From positions 1 to 35,716 of the forward strand of contig CABYRQ010000013.1 of NCBI GenBank assembly GCA_902521485.1: a stretch of DNA of 35,716 nucleotides. Direction: 5' to 3'. Within the stretch, counting starts at the first letter, position 1. Each line of letters starts with the position of its first letter. Source of the DNA: an uncultured Alphaproteobacteria bacterium. Its GTDB lineage: Bacteria > Pseudomonadota > Alphaproteobacteria > HIMB59. Shown in pieces: positions 1 through 6,760 of the stretch. Both the position numbers and the translations under genes were made by a program. Under the pieces are notes generated by a model. The model was given only the letters and a program-made list of their open reading frames with translations, had not been told where the DNA came from and did no database searches.

Positions 1-1
1 A

Positions 2-271
2 TTTATTGAAACTGTATTTCATTATTATGAACAATCACTGTTTTCTTTAAAAAAAATTAAAAATAAACTGTATCAAAAAGGTTTTGAACAAATCTTAATT
101 GAGGAATATATCTCTAAAAAAGTATCTGAAAATCCAGATTTAGAGCTCGATATTTTAAAACGATATATTTCTAGAAAAAAACTATCGAAGTTAGAAATTA
201 GTGATCTTAAAAAAAAGCTCTATCAGCAAAGCTTTTCAGAAAATTCTATATACAAAGTAATTAGAGATTAA
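2..271 (+). CDS. RecX-family regulatory protein, C-terminal part (5' end outside window)
   Basis: An open frame enters from the left edge and runs 89 codons to a TAA at 269-271. The visible protein has two copies of the helical pattern typical of RecX: a 'KLYQKGF' followed by a helix, then about 45 residues later 'KKLYQQSFSENSI'. RecX repeats have the form L..kGf....I. RecX proteins bind RecA filaments and modulate recombinase activity in the cytoplasm. The real protein would be about 150 residues or more, so roughly half is missing here. It converges tail to tail with rpmF, the two stop codons being adjacent. The family call rests on repeat pattern and length only. A different small helical protein is possible. 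Confidence 0.55.
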   Translation, partial: FIETVFHYYEQSLFSLKKIKNKLYQKGFEQILIEEYISKKVSENPDLELDILKRYISRKKLSKLEISDLKKKLYQQSFSENSIYKVIRD

Positions 272-532
272 TTATTTAGAAGCAGGGGCTTCAATAGTTT
301 TAGTTGTTTCGTCAGTATTTACAGGTGCTTGACTCTCGGCATCTTTATCTTTTTTAGTTTTTTTAATAATTATTTGCTTACCCCTGTACATACCAGTACT
401 GAGATCAATATGATGGGGTCTTCTCAATTCACCTGATTTTTTGTCTTCTGCGAATAGTTGAGTGCCCGCTCTATGATGAGAGCGTCTCATATTCCTTTTT
501 GAAGGTGTAGTTTTTCTTTTTGGAACTGCCAT
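272..532 (-). CDS. rpmF: 50S ribosomal protein L32
   Basis: The N-terminus [20 protein letters not shown] is the signature of bacterial L32, a small protein of the large ribosomal subunit. An in-frame ATG 21 codons further upstream exists (595), but the conserved L32 start is the ATG at 532, so I use that. The protein is 86 residues, longer than the usual 56-65, because of a C-terminal tail first rich in Lys ([11 protein letters not shown]) and then in Thr, Glu and Ala. I do not see the zinc-binding cysteines found in some L32 proteins, which is normal for the Cys-minus type. No Shine-Dalgarno sequence precedes the ATG. It is transcribed divergently from the TIGR02300-like gene, with 64 bases between start codons. 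Confidence 0.93.
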   Translation of the reverse strand: MAVPKRKTTPSKRNMRRSHHRAGTQLFAEDKKSGELRRPHHIDLSTGMYRGKQIIIKKTKKDKDAESQAPVNTDETTKTIEAPASK

Positions 533-557
533 ATTAGAGCGATAACATAATAAAAAT

Positions 558-586
558 TTGTATAAATTACAATAATAATGTATAAA
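558..586 (+). promoter_or_regulatory. Candidate sigma-70-type promoter for the TIGR02300-like gene
   Basis: TTGTAT at 558-563 and TATAAA at 581-586 are separated by 17 bases, the optimal spacing for a housekeeping promoter. Transcription would begin near 592-594, only a few bases before the ATG at 597. The mRNA would then be leaderless or nearly so, which fits the lack of any Shine-Dalgarno sequence. The region is AT-rich, so chance matches are common. Confidence 0.4.
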
Positions 587-596
587 TCTGCCCACA

Positions 597-920
597 ATGC
601 AAGAAGAGCAAATCGATTTAGGTCACAAAAGAACATGCCCCTGCGGTAGCGTCAAGTATTATGATTTTTATCAGGACGTAATTAACTGTCCAGAGTGTGG
701 TAAATCTATTGAAGCTGTAAATATAGCAAAACCTAAAAGAGGAAGAAAAGCTGGGATTACTGTTGCCACTCCTGTTAAAGATACAAAGGAAAATGATGAT
801 TTAAAAGAGCTTATTGAAGAGACAGAAGAAACTGAAACTCAAACTGAAGATACCGATAACCTAGCAGAAGATATAAGTATTGATATTCCAACCGACAAAA
901 ACGACGAAGAAACTAATTAA
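597..920 (+). CDS. TIGR02300-like (FYDLN-acid) zinc-ribbon protein
   Basis: This 107-residue protein opens with [11 protein letters not shown] and '[16 protein letters not shown]'. That matches the N-terminal pattern of the TIGR02300 family of alphaproteobacteria (xLGxKRxCP...FYDLNKDP...). Cys14, Cys16, Cys31 and Cys34 form a CxC...CxxC set able to bind zinc; many relatives have lost these ligands. After residue 45 comes a basic patch (KPKRGRKAG), then a long acidic tail rich in Glu, Asp and Thr, which is also typical. The function of the family is unknown. The basic patch and ribbon suggest nucleic-acid or ribosome contact, but that is inference. No ribosome-binding site is present, so initiation may be leaderless. 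Confidence 0.72.
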   Translation: MQEEQIDLGHKRTCPCGSVKYYDFYQDVINCPECGKSIEAVNIAKPKRGRKAGITVATPVKDTKENDDLKELIEETEETETQTEDTDNLAEDISIDIPTDKNDEETN

Positions 921-921
921 C

Positions 922-1626
922 TTATCTTTTATTTAATATTTCTAATATTTTTGAAGATGCTTCCTCGAACTTTAAATTTGAAGATATTGCGAACTCTCTA
1001 GTATATCTTTCAAAAGCAACCTGAAACATCTGACGCTCACTATATGACTGTTCAGTTTGATCATCTTTTCGAAATAGATCTCGAACTACCTCTGAAAGGA
1101 GTTTTATATCACCAGAATTTATCTTTTGATCATACTCTTGTGCCCTTCTGCTCCACATTGCCTTTTTAATTTTAGGCTTTTCCTTTAAAACTGAAAGTGT
1201 TCTAGTCATAGATGGTTTACTAGTAATATTTCTTAAACCAATCAATTTTGCTTTAGCAAAGGGAACTCTGATTGTTAACTTGTCTTGAAAAAACTGAATT
1301 ACATACAATTGTTCTTCCACTAAATCATATTGGAACTTTTCTATAGTAAGAATTCTTCCTACGCCGTGGGTAGGATAAACAATATTCTCTCCTGGTTTAA
1401 ATTCTTGTGGGACTATTACTTTTTTAATCTTAGGGGCTTTTGGAGTAACAATTTTTTTTACTACTTTTTTTACTATCTTTTTTACTACTTTTTTCTTAGC
1501 TATTTTTTTTATAGGTTGTTTTTTTTTGGTAGGTTTATTTTTTTTAGCTACAACTTTTTTTTTTGTTTTAACTTTTGTAGTTTTTTTTATTACTTTTTTT
1601 GTTGTGGCTTTTTTTTTAACTGGCAT
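922..1626 (-). CDS. CarD-family transcriptional regulator with long Lys-rich N-terminal tail
   Basis: Residues 76-234 are a CarD protein. The RNA polymerase-interacting domain starts FKPGENIVYPTHGVGRI, and a helical C-terminal DNA-binding domain follows (MWSRRAQEYDQKINSGD...LFRKDD). CarD proteins bind the RNAP beta subunit and the upstream fork of the promoter bubble and tune open-complex stability, notably at rRNA promoters. Unusually, about 72 residues rich in Lys, Val, Thr and Ile precede the domain, for example KKIVKKVVKKIV. The tail carries no acidic residues and resembles a histone H1 tail. It is the last gene of an overlapping operon: its ATG shares a base with the fdxA stop (TAATG). 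The family assignment is firm. The tail's role is not known. Confidence 0.9.
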   Translation of the reverse strand: MPVKKKATTKKVIKKTTKVKTKKKVVAKKNKPTKKKQPIKKIAKKKVVKKIVKKVVKKIVTPKAPKIKKVIVPQEFKPGENIVYPTHGVGRILTIEKFQYDLVEEQLYVIQFFQDKLTIRVPFAKAKLIGLRNITSKPSMTRTLSVLKEKPKIKKAMWSRRAQEYDQKINSGDIKLLSEVVRDLFRKDDQTEQSYSERQMFQVAFERYTREFAISSNLKFEEASSKILEILNKR

Positions 1627-1958
1627 TAATCAGCTCCTTTTTCACTGAAATGATTTTCAAATTTATTTTCTACACCTTCCCACTTTTTTGCATCAGTGGG
1701 AGCATCTTTTTTTGTAGTTATATTAGGCCAAACTTGTGAATATTTTTCATTTACATCTAACCATTTTGTACCATCGTCCAAGTCATCTGGGATAATAGCT
1801 TCAACTGGACATTCCGGTTCACATACTCCGCAGTCGATACATTCATCAGGGTTAATAACAAGCATATTTTCACCTTCGTAAAAGCAGTCAACTGGGCATA
1901 CTTCAACACAATCCATGTATTTGCACTTGATACACTTATCATTAACTAAGTAGGTCAT
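1626..1958 (-). CDS. fdxA: Seven-iron ferredoxin FdxA
   Basis: This is a 110-residue ferredoxin of the Azotobacter FdI type. The cysteine pattern is complete: C9, C17 and C50 match the [3Fe-4S] ligands, and C21, C40, C43 and C46 match the [4Fe-4S] ligands. The extra free cysteines of the family are also present at C12 and C25. The segment [17 protein letters not shown] is diagnostic. It is a soluble low-potential electron carrier whose partner is not identified here. It overlaps the TerB-like gene upstream by four bases (ATGA) and carD downstream by one base, so the three are probably translationally coupled. Co-location with carD and an SUV3-like helicase is a recurrent alphaproteobacterial arrangement. 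Confidence 0.95.
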   Translation of the reverse strand: MTYLVNDKCIKCKYMDCVEVCPVDCFYEGENMLVINPDECIDCGVCEPECPVEAIIPDDLDDGTKWLDVNEKYSQVWPNITTKKDAPTDAKKWEGVENKFENHFSEKGAD

Positions 1959-2392
1959 TGTCTGTCTTTTACTCTATTTCTAATCAATATAAAATCTCTA
2001 TCTTCTAGGCCAAGTAAAGTTGATATTTTTCTAACAGTAGAAACTTCAAGCTGATCCTCTTTGCTATCAACCATTAAAACTTGCCAGCAAATTAAAATTA
2101 CATCCATTCTCTGTTCATAAGTAAGTGATGTTTTTAGTCTGTATGAAAATTGAGATAAGTCAGTGTTGAAATGCTGTTGGTTGGCTAATTTATTAAATTG
2201 CTCTTTATTATTCTGAATTGGTATCTCAAAGTAAAACTCGACTAACTCAGAGGCTAAATTAATTTCTTGTTCCAAAATTTTGTGATCTGCAATGATAATT
2301 TCGTAAATCAGGTTATATAAATCTGACTCAAAAGAATTATCATCATTTTTATCCTTCTTTTCATTAAAGGATTTGAAGAATTTATTTAACAT
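1955..2392 (-). CDS. TerB-like (COG4103-type) protein
   Basis: This 145-residue, mostly helical protein shows two TerB-like half patterns. One is '[17 protein letters not shown]' near residue 32, and the other is '[19 protein letters not shown]' near residue 105, each an acidic D-x-x-x-x-x-x-E turn between helices. The first 20 residues are polar and charged. COG4103 proteins are described as tellurite-resistance-B-like, but most have no proven role in tellurite resistance. It sits between the helicase and fdxA, overlapping both (11 and 4 bases). In the related operons that I recall, an S4-domain RNA-binding protein often occupies this slot, and no S4 signature is visible here. The family is likely. 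The function is unknown. Confidence 0.6.
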   Translation of the reverse strand: MLNKFFKSFNEKKDKNDDNSFESDLYNLIYEIIIADHKILEQEINLASELVEFYFEIPIQNNKEQFNKLANQQHFNTDLSQFSYRLKTSLTYEQRMDVILICWQVLMVDSKEDQLEVSTVRKISTLLGLEDRDFILIRNRVKDRQ

Positions 2393-4934
2393 TAATATTT
2401 TTTAATTGATCAAAAGGGTTATTAAATAATTTTTTTGATGAAGGCTTTTTTACTTTTTTTGATAGTTTTTTCAATACTTTTTTGTTTTTATTTTGTTTGA
2501 ACTCAAATATCTTGTTTGCGCTAACTTTTTTAGAAATAATTAAATCATTTTCTGCTATCTCTTGAATATTAAAAGATCTACTTTTTAAAATACTTATTAG
2601 TTTATCTTTTTTAATTCCCAAAAGATTAGATAAGTCCATAGGAAGTGAGAAAGGACCTCTGTTTTCTCTTTTGAATAATTGTTTTTCAAATTCATTAAAA
2701 ATATCAAGCCTAATTAATAAGTCATTTTTAGAAATAAATCCTAAGAAGGTTAATAGCTCTTCGTTTAACTTATTTTGAACATTAAGAGTTGCATTGCCAT
2801 CTTTTGGAATGTATTCATCAATATTTAACGATTGATTATTATACAAATTCCATAAATGGAACTTTAGCTTCATGTATTCAGGTCTAATTAATTCGGAATT
2901 AAATATAACATTCTTTCCTAATCTGAAATTTAGGGAATGAATTTCTTTTCTTTGTGGTTCGTCAATTAGTTTAAATTCGTCTAGTATGTTTATTTGGTAA
3001 AAATTATATTGACTTTCGATAATCTTAAAAATGAAACTTCTTTCTTCAGGTTTTGAGTTAAATTTTTTTAGTTTGTCAGATAAATCCAACTTAGAGAGGT
3101 AGTTCTCCTCAAACCATTTTTGAATTTTCTCCTGAATTTTTTTTATATGATCAGGTGATACTAGTGAGTCGTCTAAGATCGGTTCTAAAATGGGATGAAT
3201 GATATCACTCCCTTTTTTAAATATTGCTACATTTGAGTCCCCCCATTTAACATATAAATTTTGAAAATTTCCATTCTCATCTACGTTTGAGTCGATTAGC
3301 AGGCTTTGATTCGGTGCAGCTATAAAATTATCAACGTTAAAAGACATATTTGGGGAAATTTGTTCTTTAATTATTTTATGGTAGTTGTTATTTAAAATAT
3401 CTTTATATTTTTCATCAAAAAAAATTTTAAAACCTTTTATAACTCCTATTTTTTCTTCTTTTATCTTAACATATCTATTATCAGTTAAAGATATATTTTT
3501 TTTACTAATATTTAAATTTTGAATCATCTCACTTTTATTTTTATCGACAAATTTTTGCATTAAGCTTAAATGTATCTCCTCAGACAGTTTTTTTTCAATA
3601 TTTATAACAGTTTCAACCCAAAAAGAGTTACTTATCCAGTGTTTTTGGTTAGTAATGTATAACCAGGTTCTTGTTTCATTTAAGTTGTATATAAGATCAT
3701 CAATGCTACCGTTGTAATTTTGTAAGTAAGAAATTTCTTTGTCTAAAAATTTATCACTAAATACCCACTTATTTTTTATGAGCTCATTAAATATTTTTGT
3801 TAAAAGCTCAACATGTTTTTCATCTGAAATATTTTGATAATCTGGTATTCGACATACGTCCCATAATTGTTTCAAAGTTTCAGGATCATTAAATTTAAAA
3901 TTTTTTTTATTATCTTTTAAAAACCTAGATAAAAATTTTTGATCCTCAGCATCTTTTTTAAGAATTAATCGATGGTTATCAGGTTTCTTTATTAGAGAGT
4001 TTACTAATTCATATTCTGACTTAAACGACAGACGGTGATTTCTCCAAAAAATTTTTTTAATAGGTTCAAATTTATTTGCTTGAATATTTTCTATTGACTT
4101 TATATTTGTAAACTTAGCTCCGAGAGTACTTCCGAAATAACCAGGTTTTGTATACCGACCCGCTCTTCCTGCTATTTGACCAATTTCCATATCATTCAAA
4201 GTTCGAACATATTTTCCATCAAACTTTTCTAGACCGGAGAAATAGACGTAGTTAATATCTAAATTCAAGCCCATTCCTATTGCATCAGTGGCTACAATAT
4301 AATCGACCTCCCCATCTTCATATAATTTTACTTGGGAGTTTCTTGTTTTGGGACTGAGCGCACCAGCAACAAGAGCTACACCACCTTTTAAACTTCTTAT
4401 TTGTTCAGCTATTTCATAAAGTCCGATTAAGTTAAATGCGATAATTGCTGATCGGGGTTTAACGTTTTGAATTTTTTTATGACCTATAAAATTTAATTCT
4501 GAAAATCTGTTTTTAAAAATTATTTTTGCCTCAGGAATTAACTCTCTAATAATCTCTTCCATTGTAAGAGAACCAAGGAAGATAGTCTTTTGTTCCCCGC
4601 GAGAATGTAAAATTCTTTGAGTGAAAATATGTCCTCGTTCATAATCGGATGCTAATTGGATCTCATCTACGCAAACAAATTCAAAAAAATCATCTGGCAT
4701 AGATTCGACAGTACAGAAAAAATATTTTGCATTTGAGGGAATTATTTTTTCTTCGCCAGTAATCAAAGCAATTTGGTTTATAGGATAAAGTTTGCATGCT
4801 TTATCATAATTTTCTCTTGCTAAAAGCCTTAAAGGGAAACCAAAAACACCGTTTTTAAAGGAAAACATTTGTTCAAAGGCATAAAATGTTTTTCCTGTGT
4901 TAGTTGGACCTAAAATTATTTCAATTTGATTCAT
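2382..4934 (-). CDS. SUV3-like superfamily 2 RNA helicase
   Basis: This 850-residue helicase is the first gene of the carD operon. The Walker A motif GPTNTGKT is at residues 9-16 and the DExH-like box VDEIQ is at 89-93. The conserved second RecA domain shows DAIGMGLNLD (about 217-226) and QIAGRAGR (253-260), as in mitochondrial SUV3 and its alphaproteobacterial relatives. These enzymes unwind RNA duplexes with ATP and help degrade structured RNA. The middle and C-terminal 500 residues have no motif I can name. The last 40 residues are very basic (KKVLKKLSKKVKKPSSKK), a likely RNA-binding tail. An ATG fits the motif position, though no clear Shine-Dalgarno sequence precedes it. Confidence 0.88.
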   Translation of the reverse strand: MNQIEIILGPTNTGKTFYAFEQMFSFKNGVFGFPLRLLARENYDKACKLYPINQIALITGEEKIIPSNAKYFFCTVESMPDDFFEFVCVDEIQLASDYERGHIFTQRILHSRGEQKTIFLGSLTMEEIIRELIPEAKIIFKNRFSELNFIGHKKIQNVKPRSAIIAFNLIGLYEIAEQIRSLKGGVALVAGALSPKTRNSQVKLYEDGEVDYIVATDAIGMGLNLDINYVYFSGLEKFDGKYVRTLNDMEIGQIAGRAGRYTKPGYFGSTLGAKFTNIKSIENIQANKFEPIKKIFWRNHRLSFKSEYELVNSLIKKPDNHRLILKKDAEDQKFLSRFLKDNKKNFKFNDPETLKQLWDVCRIPDYQNISDEKHVELLTKIFNELIKNKWVFSDKFLDKEISYLQNYNGSIDDLIYNLNETRTWLYITNQKHWISNSFWVETVINIEKKLSEEIHLSLMQKFVDKNKSEMIQNLNISKKNISLTDNRYVKIKEEKIGVIKGFKIFFDEKYKDILNNNYHKIIKEQISPNMSFNVDNFIAAPNQSLLIDSNVDENGNFQNLYVKWGDSNVAIFKKGSDIIHPILEPILDDSLVSPDHIKKIQEKIQKWFEENYLSKLDLSDKLKKFNSKPEERSFIFKIIESQYNFYQINILDEFKLIDEPQRKEIHSLNFRLGKNVIFNSELIRPEYMKLKFHLWNLYNNQSLNIDEYIPKDGNATLNVQNKLNEELLTFLGFISKNDLLIRLDIFNEFEKQLFKRENRGPFSLPMDLSNLLGIKKDKLISILKSRSFNIQEIAENDLIISKKVSANKIFEFKQNKNKKVLKKLSKKVKKPSSKKLFNNPFDQLKNINVK

Positions 4935-4982
4935 TCAATGAAAAGAAGTTACCATAAATAAAATGTTGACTTAATTAAATAC

Positions 4983-5004
4983 TTTCTTAAATTTTTTTAA
5001 GAAA
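4983..5004. promoter_or_regulatory. Perfect 9-bp inverted repeat in the helicase / H1-like divergent region
   Basis: TTTCTTAAA (4983-4991) and TTTAAGAAA (4996-5004) are exact reverse complements around a TTTT centre. The element lies in the 130-base divergent region between the helicase start and the histone-like gene. It could be a protein-binding site or a weak hairpin. A sequence this AT-rich makes chance occurrence plausible. Confidence 0.3.
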
Positions 5005-5026
5005 ATGAATATTTAGATATTCGTTT

Positions 5027-5043
5027 TATACTTACTAGTAAGT
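5027..5043 (+). promoter_or_regulatory. Candidate -10 box overlapping a 14-bp perfect palindrome, leader of H1-like gene
   Basis: TATACT at 5027-5032 is a plausible -10 element. It overlaps the perfect palindrome ACTTACTAGTAAGT at 5030-5043. A start near 5039 would give a leader of about 25 bases ending in the strong AAGGAGG site at 5053-5059. A palindrome on the start site is where a repressor dimer would sit. No good -35 hexamer is visible upstream, and TTGACT at 4966-4971 is too distant. Confidence 0.35.
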
Positions 5044-5064
5044 GTAAAAAGTAAGGAGGCTATA

Positions 5065-5442
5065 ATGGCTGTAAAGAAGAAAAAAGCTGCCAAGAAAAAA
5101 GCAGCTCCTAAGAAAAGAAAAGCTGCAAAAAAGGTAGCACCTAAAAAAAAGAAAGCTGCTAAAAAGAAAGCAGCTCCTAAAAGAAGGAAAGCTGCGAAAA
5201 AGAAAGCAGCTCCTAAAAAAAGGAAAGCCACTAAGAGAAAAGCTGTGAGAAGGAAAGCTGCGAAAAAGAAAGCAGCTCCTAAGAAAAGGAAAGCTGCGAA
5301 AAAGAAAGCAGCTCCTAAGAAGAAAAAAGCAGCTCCTAAGAAGAAAAAAGCTGCGAAAAAGAAAGCAGCTCCTAAGAAAAGGAAAGCTGCGAAAAAGAAA
5401 GCAGCTCCTAAAAAAAGGAAAGCTTCTAGGAAAAGAAGATAA
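5065..5442 (+). CDS. Histone H1-like Lys/Ala/Pro repeat protein
   Basis: The 125 residues consist almost entirely of Lys, Ala, Arg and Pro, with a few Val, Thr and Ser and no acidic or aromatic residue. The unit AAPKKRKAAKKK recurs about nine times with small variations, ending in SRKRR. Such proteins resemble eukaryotic histone H1 C-terminal tails and bacterial H1-like proteins (Hc1/Hc2, BpH1, AlgP tail), which bind and compact DNA non-specifically. The Shine-Dalgarno sequence AAGGAGG (5053-5059, five bases before the ATG) is the strongest in the window, and a strong terminator follows, so it is probably an abundant single-gene transcript. The antisense frame is also open, but it is a low-complexity shadow. 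The role in nucleoid packing is inferred from composition. Confidence 0.85.
   Translation: MAVKKKKAAKKKAAPKKRKAAKKVAPKKKKAAKKKAAPKRRKAAKKKAAPKKRKATKRKAVRRKAAKKKAAPKKRKAAKKKAAPKKKKAAPKKKKAAKKKAAPKKRKAAKKKAAPKKRKASRKRR
5086..5424 (+). repeat. Tandem in-frame repeats inside the H1-like gene
   Basis: About nine degenerate units of 21-36 bases, built on 'aagaaagcagctcctaag' and 'aggaaagctgcg', encode the AAPKKRKAAKK modules. Unit lengths differ (a short AAPKKKK unit sits mid-array), which suggests slippage or unequal exchange. Copy number may vary among strains. Confidence 0.8.
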
Positions 5443-5471
5443 TTTTCCAAGTTTTAAATATTTAAAACTTC

Positions 5472-5501
5472 AAAAGCGGGTTATAATCACCCGCTTTTTT
5501 T
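5472..5501 (+). terminator. Rho-independent terminator of the H1-like gene
   Basis: AAAAGCGGG (5472-5480) pairs perfectly with CCCGCTTTT (5490-5498) around a nine-base loop, and the run of T continues to 5501. This is the best intrinsic terminator in the window. It ends exactly one base before the ccmA ATG at 5502, so it lies in the space where the ccmA leader and ribosome-binding site should be. Confidence 0.85.
5482..5487 (+). promoter_or_regulatory. Candidate -10 box of the ccm operon inside the terminator loop
   Basis: The terminator loop contains a consensus TATAAT at 5482-5487. Initiation six to nine bases downstream would give a ccmA transcript with a leader of only about 6-9 bases. 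That would explain why no Shine-Dalgarno sequence precedes the ATG at 5502. No convincing -35 hexamer is visible about 17 bases upstream (around 5459-5464), so the call is tentative. Confidence 0.4.
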
Positions 5502-6104
5502 ATGATAGAAGTTAATAACTTATCTTTTGCAAGAGGAAATACTCTTATTTATAAAAATATTAATTTTAAAGTACAACCTGGGGAATTGTTACTTGTTAAA
5601 GGTGCAAATGGTGCAGGCAAAACAACCCTATTATCTAACATAGTCAATTTTATAGATCCTCTAAAAGGCAGTATTACTTACAACGGTTCAGAAATTGATA
5701 ACCATACTGCGTCACAATCTTTTTTATATATTAGTGAAACTAACTTTGCTCATGACTCTATGACTTTAAATCAAAATATTGAATACTGGCTTTCAATACA
5801 CAATGTAAAATTTGATAAACATATAAAAGAAAAAAGTGTAAATTATTTTTTTCAGCAATTAAATCTTGATAAAAAATTTTACCAGCTTTCGTTTGGCCAG
5901 AAGAAGAAACTTCAGTTACTACTGCTTATGTTAGTTAATAAACCAGTTTGGATACTTGATGATCCACTGAGTGGACTTGATGACAGAACAATTATAAATG
6001 TTAATACTTTATTTGAAAAAAAGTTAGAAAATAAGGGAATAATAATCTTAACAAGCCATCAAAATATTACTTTAAACAATTATAAGACACTTAAATTAGA
6101 ATGA
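5502..6104 (+). CDS. ccmA: Heme exporter ATP-binding protein CcmA
   Basis: This 200-residue ABC ATPase is the first gene of the cytochrome c maturation operon. Walker A is GANGAGKT (34-41), the signature is LSFGQ (129-133), and Walker B is WILDDP (150-155). CcmA with CcmB and CcmC forms the membrane complex that releases holo-CcmE, using ATP in the cytoplasm. The residue after the Walker B aspartate, normally the catalytic Glu, is Asp154 here, as read from GAT GAT CCA. The ATG lies directly after a terminator T-run with no room for a Shine-Dalgarno site, but MIEVNNLSFARG is the natural start of the fold. It overlaps ccmB by four bases. Confidence 0.92.
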   Translation: MIEVNNLSFARGNTLIYKNINFKVQPGELLLVKGANGAGKTTLLSNIVNFIDPLKGSITYNGSEIDNHTASQSFLYISETNFAHDSMTLNQNIEYWLSIHNVKFDKHIKEKSVNYFFQQLNLDKKFYQLSFGQKKKLQLLLLMLVNKPVWILDDPLSGLDDRTIINVNTLFEKKLENKGIIILTSHQNITLNNYKTLKLE

Positions 6105-6760
6105 TAAAAAATTTTTTTAAATTAATTTCAAGTGAATTTCAACTTATGCTTAGAGGAAGTATTTTTAGTTTTGTTCTTTATTGTTTATTAATTATTTCGT
6201 GTGCTATATTTTCTTTATCATTAAAGCATGAGTCAATGGGGATTAATGCTCCATTATCTTTCTTGTACATTATGATTTTTTTTATTTCATTATTTAAAGT
6301 TGAAAAAATTTATAGCCTAGAATTTGATGAGGCAAAACTTCATCAGTATATACTTTCTCCTTTTTCATTAGAGATAATTGTTTTTGTAAAAAATATGATG
6401 ATTTATTTAAATTTAATTATTTTTTTCTTTATTTTCTCACCACTAATTTTGATTATTTTGAATATCGATTTAATTTATTTGTTAAAAATAAATATTCTTC
6501 TAGCGCTCTCTCTTTTAAGCATTGTTTTTATAGCTTCAATGACTGCTTCTATAACCATCTCTAAAAATAACCGGCTCTCTCTTACAAGTATTTTAACATT
6601 GCCTCTTTTTGTCCCTATACTTATATTTTCTATGGCAATAACTGATTTAATTGATTTTAATACAGGTAAGATGTACTTATTTTTTTTAGCTTATTTTTTA
6701 TTAAATTTAGCCTTTTCGCCTTTGCTTACTAGTTTTGCATTAAAAAAATTATCAGTTTAA
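6101..6760 (+). CDS. ccmB: Heme exporter membrane protein CcmB
   Basis: This 219-residue polytopic membrane protein has about six hydrophobic segments and lies directly after ccmA. The cytoplasmic stretch FKVEKIYSLEFDEAKLHQYILSP..SLE is the conserved CcmB region (family pattern F..dr..G.le.L.lsPl.le). It is the membrane subunit that pairs with CcmA in the CcmABCD complex. The ATG overlaps the ccmA stop (ATGA), and the stop overlaps the ccmC start (TAATG), so all three are translationally coupled. Hydrophobic positions use the most AT-rich codons, which gives long T runs. Confidence 0.88.
   Translation: MIKNFFKLISSEFQLMLRGSIFSFVLYCLLIISCAIFSLSLKHESMGINAPLSFLYIMIFFISLFKVEKIYSLEFDEAKLHQYILSPFSLEIIVFVKNMMIYLNLIIFFFIFSPLILIILNIDLIYLLKINILLALSLLSIVFIASMTASITISKNNRLSLTSILTLPLFVPILIFSMAITDLIDFNTGKMYLFFLAYFLLNLAFSPLLTSFALKKLSV

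Noticed and set aside
533..595. N-terminal extension of L32 from an upstream ATG at 595
   Set aside because: The extra 21 residues are not L32-like, and the conserved MAVPKRK start lies at 532.
1330..1629. Antisense frame over the carD Lys-rich tail
   Set aside because: It is a Phe/Tyr-rich shadow of the AAA/AAG lysine codons and has no recognisable features.
5013..5450. Long antisense open frame (145 codons) over the H1-like gene
   Set aside because: It encodes a low-complexity Phe/Ala/Leu mirror of the Lys/Ala repeats, starts without a ribosome site and runs through the real gene's promoter. It is open only because the sense codons lack the needed stops.
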